Below, piece after piece: positions 1-8,555 of a DNA stretch of 36,311 nt. The stretch's first letter is position 1. The number at the start of each line of letters is the position of its first letter. Source of the DNA: Mesobacillus boroniphilus JCM 21738 (GTDB taxonomy: Bacteria; Bacillota; Bacilli; Bacillales; Cytobacillaceae); contig NZ_BAUW01000042.1 of the NCBI RefSeq assembly GCF_000517385.1, forward strand, positions 1-36,311, read 5' to 3'. A program made the position numbers and the translations under genes. The notes beneath the pieces were generated by a model. The model saw only the letters and a list, made by a program, of their open reading frames with translations. It searched no databases and was not told the origin of the DNA.

Positions 1-4
1 CGTA

Positions 5-264
5 GTTATTGTGACAGCTTTCAAGGTACATAGCCCAAAGCTGTCAAGAAAAAGAAGTTATTGTGACAGCTTTCAAGATTCATAGCCCAAAGCTGTCAAG
101 AAAACGTGGTTATTGTGACAGGTTTCAAGGTACAGAGCTCAAAGCTGTCAAGAAAAAGCAGTTATTGTGACAGGTTTCAAGGTACATAGCCCAAAGCTGT
201 CAAGAAAGCGTGGTTATTGTGACAGGTTTCAGGATGCAGAGCTCAAACCTGTCTAGAAAGTGTT
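5..264. repeat. Five tandem 52-bp hairpin repeats
   Basis: Units begin at 5, 57, 109, 161 and 213, each opening with GTTATTGTGACAG, so the period is exactly 52. Each unit contains an inverted repeat: in units 1 and 2 TGACAGCTTT pairs perfectly with AAAGCTGTCA across a loop of about 15 nt. Units 3 and 4 carry TGACAGGTTT on the left only (one mismatch). Unit 5 has TGACAGGTTT with AAACCTGTC, which restores pairing. The array may continue to the left of the window. No gene is seen in it and the function is unknown. Confidence 0.9.
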
Positions 265-413
265 AATGATGCTGTAGAACAACTAAAAAAATGGAGGAAG
301 CCTACTCCAGAAATGTAGTAAAGGTATGTTCAAGAAGGATTTATTGCTCAGGGTGTTGAAGGTATCTAGCAGAAAATGAATCTAGAAGCATAGATATAGG
401 AGGAATGATAGTG

Positions 414-842
414 ATGCAGATGAGACCAGAATATGAAGCTTTTCCATTAAAGGCATTTGACAAGATCAGATATGCAGATACGGATCGTCAGGGACATGTA
501 AATAACGCACTGTTTTCAACCTTTTTGGAAACGGGAAGAACGGAGCTTCTATATGCAAACGAGCCGCTGCATGCTGAAAACGCCTCGTTTGTCATAGCAA
601 GTCTAAAGCTGGACTTAATTTCTGAAATACGGTGGCCTGGAACAATTGAGATCGGCAGTGCCATTACAAGAGTTGGCAACAGTTCCTTTTCTTTATTTCA
701 AGGAATCTATCAAAAAGGAAGGCTTGCTGCAGTGGCAGATACCGTTATCGTGCAAATGGACGAGCACACTAGAAAATCTGCGCCACTTTCCTCTGAAACA
801 AAAGAGCGATTAAAGCAATATTTAGTTGAACTAGAAAAATAG
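414..842 (+). CDS. Acyl-CoA thioesterase, 4HBT hotdog family (YbgC/FadM-like)
   Basis: A single-domain hotdog thioesterase of about 142 residues, the normal size for the 4-hydroxybenzoyl-CoA thioesterase family, predicted to hydrolyse acyl-CoA thioesters in the cytoplasm. The N-terminal signature RYADTDRQGHVNN contains the family Asp and the GHVNN motif, followed by the helix beginning FLETGRTELLY. The start is chosen by the ribosome binding site: AGGAGG ends at 403, only 1 nt before an ATG at 405, but at a good distance from GTG 411 and ATG 414 in the same frame. The substrate cannot be read from the sequence. It stands alone, with a short repeat-like stretch (about 855-885) before the next gene. 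Confidence 0.85.
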   Translation: MQMRPEYEAFPLKAFDKIRYADTDRQGHVNNALFSTFLETGRTELLYANEPLHAENASFVIASLKLDLISEIRWPGTIEIGSAITRVGNSSFSLFQGIYQKGRLAAVADTVIVQMDEHTRKSAPLSSETKERLKQYLVELEK

Positions 843-914
843 AAACAAAGGTTGAAACGCGGGGATGGGCGGAAGCGTCCCTTTATCCATAATCGATAAT
901 TAGGAGTGATTGTT

Positions 915-1525
915 TTGGAATTGAATGATGTGATCCACGGCCACCGATCGATTCGAGAATATGAAGATAGGGAAGTCAGTCAAGATCTGCTGAACAAAAT
1001 CTTAGAGGCGGGTATTCGTGCCTCTTCAAGCGGCAATATGCAAACCTATTCGATCATCGTCACGAAAGACAAGGAACTTAAGAAAAAGTTATACAATGCC
1101 CATATGGAGCAATCGATGGTTGTTGATGCTCCTATCCTTTTAACATTTTGTGCTGATTTTAATAGAATGAGAAAATGGCTTGCACTCAACGATGCACCTG
1201 TACATTTTGATAATTACATGAGCTTCATGATCGGGGCGATTGATGCAGCTTTGGCCTCACAAAACTGCGCTTTAGCAGCTGAAAATGAGGGGCTGGGCAT
1301 CTGCTATATGGCTCTACCCTTGCAAATTGTGACCAAATTGGTGAACTGCTGAATTTACCGCCAAATGTCGTACCCGTTGTTGGTTTTTCATTAGGGTATC
1401 CAGCAGAAAACCCTGCCCCGCGTGACCGGCTGCCAATGAATGGACTTGTTCACTACGATCAGTATCGTGATTATTCTAGAAGCGAAGGGACGTACCCTTT
1501 GCTTCTTTGTTGTGGCTCGGATTAG
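915..1525 (+). pseudogene. Nitroreductase family protein, frameshifted
   Basis: An FMN-dependent nitroreductase-family oxidoreductase. The first frame has the typical N-terminus HGHRSIREYEDREVS and the SSSGNMQTYSI segment that contacts FMN. It runs to GLGICYMA and then loses the family pattern near 1310. One base added there (a GG that was probably GGG) opens the rest in the next frame: CDQIGELLNLPPNVVPVVGF and LGYPAENPAPRDRLP, ending at 1525. TTG 915 is preferred because TAGGAGTG at 901-908 is its ribosome binding site. After HYDQYRDYS the reading frame runs into a palindromic repeat (1478-1506) that supplies the last codons, so the natural C-terminus is probably displaced. Whether the frameshift is real or a sequencing undercall is open. 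Confidence 0.8.
1478..1506. repeat. Type A palindromic repeat (GAAGC..ACGTA..GCTTC)
   Basis: Arms AGAAGCGAAGGG and CCCTTTGCTTCT (one G-T wobble) flank ACGTA. It lies across the 3' end of the nitroreductase gene. A more degenerate copy follows at 1554-1583 (GGAAGC ... GCTTC). Confidence 0.8.
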
Positions 1526-1630
1526 GTGAAAAGTACTGATACTATTTAGAAAATGGAAGCGTAAGATACGTCCCCATGCTTCATGTGCGCATAAATTAAT
1601 AGGTCATTTTATAAAATTATTCCTATAAAA

Positions 1631-1660
1631 TGCAACCAAATATTTATTTCATTTCGTTAT
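1631..1660 (+). promoter_or_regulatory. Candidate ECF-type promoter for the sigma factor gene
   Basis: TGCAACC at 1631-1637 and CGTTAT at 1655-1660, 17 bp apart, resemble the AAC / CGT layout of ECF sigma promoters in Bacillus. They lie 34-63 bp before the sigma factor start, which would fit autoregulation. This rests on motif resemblance only. Confidence 0.45.
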
Positions 1661-1693
1661 ACTTATGTAGCAAATGAAAGGGGGGGTTCCTCA

Positions 1694-2272
1694 ATGAATA
1701 AAGAACAGGAATTAATCGATAGAATTAGAGGAGGAGACCATGAGGCATTCAGTATCCTCGTTACGCCATTGTTGTCTTCGGCGTTTAAATCAGCTTATTT
1801 AATCCTTCGGTCAAAAGAGCATGCAGAGGATGCTTTGCAGATTGCTCTGGAGGGTGCATATGTCAGCATTATGAAAAAGAAAGACATCACGAATTTCAAG
1901 GCATGGTTTTATACGCTTGTATATTCACGGTCGATAGACCTATACCGTAAAAATAATCGCCTGACGTACATAGATTATGATAAAAATAGGGAAGCTCAAA
2001 TTATAATCACTTCTGAGTCAGCTCAAGAAATAGCCATACATAAAGAAAGTAAAAGTGAAATGGTCAGGCACCTGATGAGATTGAAAAGAGACCAGAGCTT
2101 ACCGCTTTTCCTTTATTATTATGAGGACATGTCTGTGAAGGAAATCTCAATCATACTCAATGAAAATATCAATACGGTAAAAGCAAGGATGAAGCGGGGA
2201 AAACAAAGCTTGGGGAAAATTCTGCATGAATCAGGGCAATTTTTACAGGAGGTGAAGGCCAATGGAATCTAA
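1694..2272 (+). CDS. RNA polymerase sigma factor, ECF (sigma-70) family
   Basis: A 192-residue ECF sigma factor, the usual length. Region 2 spans about residues 20-90, with the conserved AEDALQIALEGAY segment and FKAWFYTLVYSRSIDLYRKN for -10 recognition. Region 4 is about residues 135-173: LPLFLYYYEDMSVKEIS then the helix-turn-helix ending NTVKARMKRGKQSLGK. It directs RNA polymerase to a small regulon, probably under the control of the next gene product, whose start codon lies 11 nt inside this gene (translational coupling). A G-rich ribosome binding site (about 1678-1686) precedes the ATG. A candidate self-recognised promoter lies upstream. Confidence 0.92.
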   Translation: MNKEQELIDRIRGGDHEAFSILVTPLLSSAFKSAYLILRSKEHAEDALQIALEGAYVSIMKKKDITNFKAWFYTLVYSRSIDLYRKNNRLTYIDYDKNREAQIIITSESAQEIAIHKESKSEMVRHLMRLKRDQSLPLFLYYYEDMSVKEISIILNENINTVKARMKRGKQSLGKILHESGQFLQEVKANGI

Positions 2273-3368
2273 TAAAAAAGACCGAATCGAATCGCTTGAG
2301 CAACTGGAGGTTCCTGAAAGTGTTATTCAATTCATCAAGGACATCCCCAATAAACCAATCACCTCTGAAGCAGAAGAACAAGTGGAAGATGATTGGAATA
2401 GGTTTCAGAGAAACTCAAGAAAGCAAAGAAGCGTCATCCTAAAAAAGAGAATGGCCATTTTGTCGCTTACCGCTGCAGCAGTCCTTGGGCTTTTCATCAG
2501 CACAGCGTTTGTTTCCCCAGCTGTAGCACAAGTTGCAGCCCAGATTCCGTACCTTAACCTGATTTTTGAAAATAAAGTCCAGGTGATGACCCTTGAAAAT
2601 GAGATAAATCAAGCAATCATGGAGCAGGACTTTAAAAACATTGCACTTCATGTTAATAGAAAAGAAAAATATATTGAAGCCATGGTGTTTAATACCGAGG
2701 AATATTATAACGAAATGAAGATACCCATTAAAGATATGATTAGTGATATCCTGAAGGACAGGAATGAAGATGATTTCGACATTAGGGTGGCCAACGATCC
2801 GGAAGCTGCTGAACAGTGGAGCAAGATTGATGTAGAAGCCGATAAAAAGATTGCTGAAATAGAGAAAACGGTATATGAAGTACTGGGCAAATACAATTAT
2901 GATTCACCGAGGCACACAAGTGGAATCAGTGTGAATCGAGTCAATCTCGAGCTTCCGATAACCGAACCGAATATTAAGAAGATCCCACTCGAAATAAAAG
3001 AAAAGCTGAAACAAAGGGAACTTGGCGAACTTGAAGTGAAGGTATACACATATGATCCTGGTTTGGAAGAACGTGGCGGCAAATTCATAGAAATTTTTGA
3101 TGCGATTGCCACAGGTTTGAAAGCAAAGCCGGAATACAAAATCAATTCCGTCGGCTTTACGAATAATAAAAAAGAGCATTTTTACATTTCGATTCAATTG
3201 GTTCTGGAGTCATCTGATCCAGATGTTGATGCTGTGGTAAAAGAGATTGAAAAAACAGTTCTCGATTTTCTTCAATCAGATGTAGCGCTGAACAACATCC
3301 AGAATGAAAAATACCAGGTCGTCATCTCGAGTAGTGATAAAAAGAAGATGAAGGTGATAAGCAACTAA
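2262..3368 (+). CDS. Membrane-anchored anti-sigma factor-like protein (DUF4179/DUF4030-type)
   Basis: 368 residues. An N-terminal cytoplasmic part of about 60 residues (including VEDDWNRFQRNSRKQ) is followed by one membrane segment at about 64-86 and the AVAQVAAQIPYLNLIFE motif typical of Bacillus ECF anti-sigma factors with a DUF4179-like N-terminus. The remaining 280 residues are charged and extracytoplasmic, resembling DUF4030. The presumed role is to hold the co-encoded sigma factor at the membrane and release it on an envelope signal. That role is inferred from the topology and the 11-nt overlap with the sigma gene; no ZAS zinc motif is present. A strong terminator follows immediately. 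Confidence 0.75.
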   Translation: MESNKKDRIESLEQLEVPESVIQFIKDIPNKPITSEAEEQVEDDWNRFQRNSRKQRSVILKKRMAILSLTAAAVLGLFISTAFVSPAVAQVAAQIPYLNLIFENKVQVMTLENEINQAIMEQDFKNIALHVNRKEKYIEAMVFNTEEYYNEMKIPIKDMISDILKDRNEDDFDIRVANDPEAAEQWSKIDVEADKKIAEIEKTVYEVLGKYNYDSPRHTSGISVNRVNLELPITEPNIKKIPLEIKEKLKQRELGELEVKVYTYDPGLEERGGKFIEIFDAIATGLKAKPEYKINSVGFTNNKKEHFYISIQLVLESSDPDVDAVVKEIEKTVLDFLQSDVALNNIQNEKYQVVISSSDKKKMKVISN

Positions 3369-3391
3369 GCATGGGAAATCCCATGCTTTTT
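3369..3391 (+). terminator. Rho-independent terminator of the sigma/anti-sigma operon
   Basis: GCATGGGA pairs with TCCCATGC around a 2-nt centre (3369-3386), followed by TTTTT. It starts right after the anti-sigma stop codon. Confidence 0.85.
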
Positions 3392-3566
3392 CTGCTATTT
3401 TTTTAGTAGGCATTCCATGGTTATAGTAACGATAATGCACATTCTCGCAGAAATTCCGACTATCCGCTACCTGTGTCCCACTTTCCACTTCAGGGTGGTT
3501 AATCCAGGAAGGATTTATGAGTTTAAAATCGAATTTAATTCTAATAAAATTTTTAGGGGTGCAACT

Positions 3567-4004
3567 ATGAATTCTACGGCAGAAACAATACAAGAATTAA
3601 CAGATAAAGAACAATGGCTAGAAGCGTTTCCAATTTTGAATCAGTTACGTACTGAGTTGAATCAAGAGACATATCTGGACTTACTAGAAGAAATGAGGAA
3701 AGATGGGTATTCTTTGTATGCTTTATATAAAGATAATCGGATTGTATCCGTAGCTGGTTTAAGCTGGAGATTTAACTTCTATAATAAACGTCACGTTTTT
3801 ATCTATGATCTGGTAACGGATAGTGCTTACCGCTCATCTGGGTTTGGAGAGAAATTATTAAATTATATACATAACTGGGCAAAAGAAAATGGAGCAGAAT
3901 ATGTGGCATTAGAATCAGGAATTCAGCGAGACAAAGCTCACCGTTTTTATGAAGAGAAATTAGATTATGATAAATGGTGCTATTCATTTAGAAAAACGTT
4001 ATAA
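3567..4004 (+). CDS. GNAT family N-acetyltransferase
   Basis: 145 residues, one GNAT fold. Strand beta-4 VFIYDLVTDSAYRS leads into the acetyl-CoA loop RSSGFGEKLLNYI (residues about 89-101; family pattern R/Q-x-x-G-x-G). The C-terminal AHRFYEEKLDYDKWCYSFRK is the usual motif B end, with the Tyr of AHRFY. ATG 3567 is preceded by TAGGGGTG. The reading frame stays open 50 codons further upstream, but that stretch has no coding character. The acceptor substrate is unknown. The gene stands alone between the sigma operon terminator and the thioredoxin-like gene. Confidence 0.88.
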   Translation: MNSTAETIQELTDKEQWLEAFPILNQLRTELNQETYLDLLEEMRKDGYSLYALYKDNRIVSVAGLSWRFNFYNKRHVFIYDLVTDSAYRSSGFGEKLLNYIHNWAKENGAEYVALESGIQRDKAHRFYEEKLDYDKWCYSFRKTL

Positions 4005-4132
4005 AAATAGGGCTAATGCTTCAACTAGAGAAGAATTCCCTAGCATATATTCTGAATCCAGTTGAAAGCAGGGATTGCCGTGACGATACCTGCATTACCT
4101 TACCAGAAGGATCTAACATAGGAGGAATTTAA

Positions 4133-4690
4133 ATGAAAACAGAACAACAGTATTTTGAAGAGGGAAAATCAATTCAAACTTATATGAATGAAATGAGCAC
4201 GTTAAAAGAGGAAAGTTTTGCTGTTTATGAACAATTTCATCTCCCGGCAGATGGATTTGCTGAAAAGTTAAAACCATATCAACTTCATTTCCTGACGATC
4301 ACCGAAGATTGGTGTGGAGATGCGATGATGATCAATCCTGTTATTCGCAAACTGGCGGAAGCTGCAGATATTGAAATGCGCGTCGCGTTACGGGATGCAG
4401 ATACCGATTTAATTGATCGCCACTTAACAAACGGTGGACGTGCAATTCCGGTGATTTTAATCTTTAATAATCAAGGAGATTTACTTGGCAAGTGGGGACC
4501 TCGGGCACCTAAAGCTCAGCAAATCGTTGATGAAGTTCGTGGTGCATTGCCACCAAAAGAGGATCCCTCCTTTGCGGAGAAACAAAAGGAGGCCTTTGGT
4601 TCTTTAAGAAAAAGGTATACAGAGGATTCAGCTCTTTGGTCGGATGTTTATGATAGTTTCAAAGAGACGTTATTAGCTATTTTGAAGTAG
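4133..4690 (+). CDS. Thioredoxin-family protein with single active-site cysteine
   Basis: 185 residues with a thioredoxin-like fold in the middle: strand LHFLTITEDWCGDAMMINPV (Cys about residue 61) and the cis-proline region GGRAIPVILIF (Pro about 106). The usual CxxC is replaced by WCGDA, so there is no resolving cysteine and a classical dithiol reductase reaction is unlikely. It matches the Bacillus thioredoxin family proteins of about 185 residues with an EDWCGDA motif. The role (monothiol redox or chaperone) is unknown. GGAGGAATTTAAATG gives a clear start. An inverted repeat about 60 bp downstream probably terminates transcription. Confidence 0.85.
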   Translation: MKTEQQYFEEGKSIQTYMNEMSTLKEESFAVYEQFHLPADGFAEKLKPYQLHFLTITEDWCGDAMMINPVIRKLAEAADIEMRVALRDADTDLIDRHLTNGGRAIPVILIFNNQGDLLGKWGPRAPKAQQIVDEVRGALPPKEDPSFAEKQKEAFGSLRKRYTEDSALWSDVYDSFKETLLAILK

Positions 4691-4748
4691 GTTTTTTCTG
4701 GGATTAGACTAGTATGCTTAGGAATGAAGGAATCTTTTAATTAGAGGA

Positions 4749-4785
4749 TAAAGGGCAGGCTACCCGTGGGGAGTCTGCCCTTTAT
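4749..4785 (+). terminator. Terminator after the thioredoxin-like gene
   Basis: TAAAGGGCAGGCT and AGTCTGCCCTTTA form a stem with one mismatch, followed by TTATT. The short T-run makes it a moderate terminator. It could also serve a leftward transcript. Confidence 0.65.
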
Positions 4786-4789
4786 TACC

Positions 4790-4945
4790 AGATAAGAAAG
4801 TATAAATCTTCACTTCGAGAATTGTCTGGCTCCAGCGCCTAGCCCCTCGAGTCGCTTCGGTCCTGCCAATGAAGTCAAAGAACGACTTCACTGTCAGGCC
4901 CTCCAGCGCTTGTCGGGGCTAAACAAGGCGCTTGCGCTTTTCTTA
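4790..4945. repeat. Dispersed 150-bp structured repeat, copy 1
   Basis: This sequence recurs at 25113-25268 with about 90 percent identity by eye. It starts near GATAAGAAAGT, contains CCAGCGCCTAGCCCCTCGAG, paired arms around GAAGTCAAAGAACGACTTC (GAAGTC/GACTTC hairpin), CTCCAGCGCTTGTCGGGGCT and ends GGCGCTTGCGCTTTTC. CAGCGCCTAGCCCC and GGGGCT...GGCGCT can pair over the whole unit. It holds no ORF and is likely a non-autonomous mobile or RNA-structured element. Confidence 0.88.
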
Positions 4946-5036
4946 CTATACGAAAAAAGTAGTTATGTCGAAAAATGAGATTATTTGAGAACTTTTTCCA
5001 TAGTCATTCGTAATATAGTCAGGAGGTGTATGCCGG

Positions 5037-5534
5037 GTGAAATGGTTATTACTTCAAATCCTGACATTAGGTGCTATAGGAATATTAATGGCGGTATTAG
5101 AATGGAATGAGGGTAATAGAATTGTTAGCTCTTTTTCTAATTGGGCTCCAGCAAACAACATTTACATCACATTTATTATCGTAACGGTAGTCTTATCTTG
5201 CTTCTATTTAATTTTTTTATTTGAGTCAAAAAAGAGTAACAATATTTTAGAACGATCCTTTTGGAATGTGATGCCCAAGATTACTATCTCGGTTGGTGTT
5301 TTATCTATCATTCTGTTTTTAGTAGGGGGAACTGTAGGTCCCATTATGACTTGGGTTGAACAGTGGCGGTCACTCTTATATGTTTTCCTTATATACTTTC
5401 TATTTTTGATATTCCTTTTTATTTTTTCGATTGAGCACAAGAAACAAAGACATAACAATCGTATTAGTAAGACAATCCTTACTTCCTACATATGGACAAT
5501 TGTTCTGTTTTTTGTGATCTTTTTTATTTATTAA
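5037..5534 (+). CDS. Small integral membrane protein, unknown function
   Basis: 165 residues with four or five hydrophobic segments: residues about 4-21, 43-62, 82-100, 112-130 and a final one at about 147-165 ending VLFFVIFFIY. The loops hold a Lys-rich ESKKSNN and an EHKKQRHNNR stretch, giving the positive side of the membrane. The start is GTG 5037, placed 8 nt after AGGAGGTG (5021-5028). An ATG at 5030 is in another frame. No catalytic motif is seen and I do not recognise the family. Confidence 0.7.
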   Translation: MKWLLLQILTLGAIGILMAVLEWNEGNRIVSSFSNWAPANNIYITFIIVTVVLSCFYLIFLFESKKSNNILERSFWNVMPKITISVGVLSIILFLVGGTVGPIMTWVEQWRSLLYVFLIYFLFLIFLFIFSIEHKKQRHNNRISKTILTSYIWTIVLFFVIFFIY

Positions 5535-5678
5535 TTCAATAATGAACATCTCAATGACTATCCTTCCAGAGAGCCTGAAGGAAAGTTGATTTATTGATAC
5601 CAGTTAAGAGAGAAGCGGCAGTTACAAGAAACCACCTTTAATTCAAAGGGAGTAGTAATGATAAAAAGGGGAACCCAC

Positions 5679-5867
5679 ATGAAACTTTGGAAAGAGTTGA
5701 ATTATAAGGAGAAAGCAGCCAGGTCGTTTTACGCAACTTGCTGCTTTGCATTACTTATTTTAATACCAAACTATCCAATCGGAATTTATTTCGGAGTAAT
5801 GGCATTTAACGGTTCAGGTACAGTGTATTATCTTATAAAACATCATAGAAGTAATGCTTCAGATTGA
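5679..5867 (+). CDS. Small membrane protein, unknown
   Basis: 62 residues: a charged N-terminus MKLWKELNYKEKAARSF, a hydrophobic hairpin (about residues 16-50, containing PNYPIGIYFGVMAF) and a short basic tail. ATG 5679 has AAGGGGA (about 5667-5672) at good spacing. An in-frame ATG at 5658 with GGGAG would add seven residues. No family is recognised. It is convergent with the SdpI-type gene, from which it is separated by only 20 bp. Confidence 0.6.
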   Translation: MKLWKELNYKEKAARSFYATCCFALLILIPNYPIGIYFGVMAFNGSGTVYYLIKHHRSNASD

Positions 5868-5887
5868 GTTTTCATATACAAGGAATC

Positions 5888-6181
5888 TTAATCCTTTGAA
5901 ATCTTCATTTCTACTAGAATGAAAATTAGTATGATTGAAGCTCCAAGGTTTATTAAATTGAGTATGGGGCTTCTAATAACAAATGAAAATAGAAGGATGA
6001 TCACACCAAAGAGAATCATCAAACGACTGCTATACCTATTTGCCTTATCCCAATTTTCTTTACTTCTCATCGATTTCGAGGTTCTATAACCATAAATTTT
6101 ATTGATCTTTTTTGGAGGAAACAAGGAAAGGATGATTCCTGCCAATAAAATAATGATGCCAAATAATAACCCTTCATTCAT
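5888..6181 (-). CDS. SdpI family membrane protein
   Basis: 97 residues from the ATG at 6181, which has GGAGG 7 nt upstream; an in-frame upstream start lacks such a site. There are three hydrophobic segments. Between the first and second lies the family signature FPPKKINKIYGYRTSKSMRS followed by NWDKANRYS, as in the SdpI family (PF13630). SdpI is the immunity protein and signal receptor for the SdpC killing factor in B. subtilis. This short form lacks neighbouring sdpABC genes, so a role in toxin immunity is not shown here. Confidence 0.85.
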   Translation of the reverse strand: MNEGLLFGIIILLAGIILSLFPPKKINKIYGYRTSKSMRSKENWDKANRYSSRLMILFGVIILLFSFVIRSPILNLINLGASIILIFILVEMKISKD

Positions 6182-6286
6182 AAGAATTCCTCCAATATTT
6201 ATGGCGGCTTCCATTTTTCTTTTAAAATCGAATTGAACAAAGGGCGGTTGGTCCTCCTTGACCAGCCATCAGTTGGTTAATGAATA

Positions 6287-6733
6287 CTAACCTTCTTGGC
6301 CATCGATTACTTTTTTGATATAGTCAGCATCACTTTGATCAATTATAAAATAGTCAACTTGCTCCCAGCTTTCCCCAACGCGTTCAGCAATCACGGCACC
6401 TTCACTGGTAAACCACACTTTAGAATCGATTAATCCAACCGACCGCTTTGGGTTCAGCACCATAATCAAAATATCCGGACTTTCCATATTTATATCCACA
6501 TTCTCAAGCTTCTCTTTCTGTAAATAAATCATTAGGAAATTATCAATGATTGTTTGGTTCTTTGTATCTGAAAAAATGGTGGAGTAATCAATTCTATTAG
6601 GATCAGCACTGTCTTGATACCCTATTCTAACTTCCCTTGTTGTTTCCCTATTATTGATCCCGGCAAAATAACCGCCCAAAAATATAAGAATACTGATGGC
6701 AATAACACCGATTGCTTTTACAGTCTTATTCAA
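6287..6733 (-). CDS. Signal-anchored extracytoplasmic protein, unknown
   Basis: 148 residues. A hydrophobic N-terminal segment (about residues 7-26, AIGVIAISILIFLGGYFAGI) acts as signal anchor, and no lipobox cysteine is present. The rest is a soluble domain with RIGYQDSADPNRIDYSTIF near its start and WEQVDYFIIDQSDADYIKKV at the end. The start is TTG 6733 behind GAGGAGG. I do not recognise the family. It is transcribed toward the SdpI-family gene and may be cotranscribed with it (105 bp gap). Confidence 0.65.
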   Translation of the reverse strand: MNKTVKAIGVIAISILIFLGGYFAGINNRETTREVRIGYQDSADPNRIDYSTIFSDTKNQTIIDNFLMIYLQKEKLENVDINMESPDILIMVLNPKRSVGLIDSKVWFTSEGAVIAERVGESWEQVDYFIIDQSDADYIKKVIDGQEG

Positions 6734-6886
6734 ATAAATCCTCCTCGAAACTTCAGCAGACTTTCATGGGAACATGGCAATGTTCTAACTTTATTTCCTC
6801 AATGATTTAACCTGACTTTGATGAATATATTATAACACTCACTCATTGTTAAAAAAGAAAGATTGGTTGTTTATAGTTCTCCTATT

Positions 6887-8160
6887 TTAGAGGGAGGATT
6901 CTGGTTCAACCGATTCAGGCTGACGCATTTCCTTAATCGTACTCACTCCAAACAAGCCGATTAGAGAAAAGATGACTGGAATGATGAAGCCATAAGAATA
7001 GCCTTCAGTCATAGTGCCTGAAACAGACTGAAAATGATCCAATACTTTTCCGAAAAATCCTGGCAGTAAAACAGCACTTAGGAATCCACCAGTATTCGCA
7101 AAACCAGATACTAAGCCAGATTCCCTAATAGGAAAGGATTGGCGGACGACAGCAAAAGTTAAGGCACTTGCTCCAAATCCAAAGCCGATGATAAAGAAAA
7201 GCATAATGAGCATGAAAAGTGGAGGATTTCCTTTAAATAAAAGGAAAGCAGACCAGCTTGTTAAAATAATAAAATGAACAATGACATAAGGACGCTTAAT
7301 GGTTCCAAGCCGACTCGAAATCCAACTGGTTAGTGGAGCCCCTATAAGTGCCCCTATAAGACCAACCATTATAAGTTGACTGGCATCTGATCGTGTCATA
7401 TCATACATATTCATCCCATAGGCACTGCCCATGAACTAATAAAGCCCACATAGACGCCAACAACCCCAAAATGACAGAAGAATAAAGCCCATGCCTGCCG
7501 ATTCGAAACGATTCTTTTCAGTAACATCCTAACGTTTTGAGGTTGAATTTCATCTTTTACAGGTACCGATTCATTATGAAAGAGTTGTCTTGGTTTCTTT
7601 ACCAGTACAATATAAAGAAGAATTCCGGTTAAACATAACGCTATGCCCGCAGAAAAAAATGCTGCCCTCCAACCAAGTAAATCAATCCAAGCCGAGAAAG
7701 GAACTGTCGCCAGGAGGAATCCAAGACTTCCCGTCATTCCCGCGAAACCAATTAATCGAACAAATTCCTTTACTTTAAACCATTGGCCTAAAATCAATAC
7801 CAAGTTGACCCAAATGGTCGCATCTCCAATTCCCGTAAGGATTCTGGCAAAAAACAAGACAAACTCATGTGTCCCAAGACTATAAATGATCGTGCCTACC
7901 CCAGTAACGATTGCACCTATAATGAGAAAAAAATTGGGTCCAAACCGATCTGCCAAAATCCCCATGGGAATTTGCAAACTAGTATAAACAAAGAATTGCA
8001 TACTCGTCAGTAACCCAATCGTTGTTGCTGTTACATCAAAATCCTTCATCACCTGCTCTGTAATCAATCCCGGAGCTGTGCGCTGGCTCGACATTAATAA
8101 GTAAGTAAACAATACGGAAAAAAATACAACCCACCTAAACCTGCTATTTTGTTTGTCCAA
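6887..8160 (-). pseudogene. MFS transporter, single frameshift
   Basis: A 12-segment major facilitator protein of 424 residues after correction. The N-terminal half (8160 to about 7421) holds APGLITEQVMKDF, the motif-A-like GILADRFGPN and IGDATIWVNLVLILGQWF. It ends FISSWAVP, where the frame breaks, and continues as YGMNMYDMTRSDASQLIMV and GAPLTSWISSRLGT in the C-terminal half. One base added between 7420 and 7422 rejoins them (CC?-TAT-GGG). The start is TTG 8160 behind GGGAG. The substrate is unknown; the family includes organic-anion and sugar-acid symporters. The intact rest suggests a sequencing undercall or a very recent mutation. Confidence 0.82.
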
Positions 8161-8555
8161 TGATTTTTACTCCCGTTAGCTTTTACGCTATATATATGGA
8201 TATTTAGCACCGGTCATGATAACTACTGAAGCACCGAGCTTCTTCATGGTCTCTTTTTTCGGCAAAGGTGACAGAAAAGCGCAGTTAATTTAACTAAGCT
8301 TTAATTCCGTATAGAATTGCCACACATTCAACGTGGATGGGTTATTATAAGGCCTAATTAAACACCATCAACAAATATACGAAGCAATCGCATCAGGAAT
8401 TTTCACAAACAGTGCTGAAGTACCTGGAGAGACAAAACTTTATGAATAATGAATAAGGGGAAGGTTATGATGCCTTGATAGGGAAAAGTAATTTAAAGGG
8501 ACAGGAGAACCGTCTCTGTGTCCCTATAAACCCAGTGAAAGGATCGTAAAGAAAT
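8161..8555. other. Intergenic stretch with a possible gene remnant and a type B repeat
   Basis: No complete gene is seen. At 8351-8449 a plus-strand frame reads QIYEAIASGIFTNSAEVPGE and then KLYE and a stop. It looks like the C-terminus of a lost protein but has no start. At 8497-8525 AGGGACA..GAGAACCGTCTC..TGTCCCT is a copy of the type B palindromic repeat. Confidence 0.4.

Noticed and set aside
5..264. CRISPR array
   Set aside because: The units are near-identical over all 52 bp with no unique spacers, and each is an inverted repeat. This is a tandem hairpin array.
3417..3566. Longer N-terminus for the GNAT acetyltransferase
   Set aside because: The frame is open, but the upstream stretch has no ribosome binding site and does not fit the family; ATG 3567 has TAGGGGTG.
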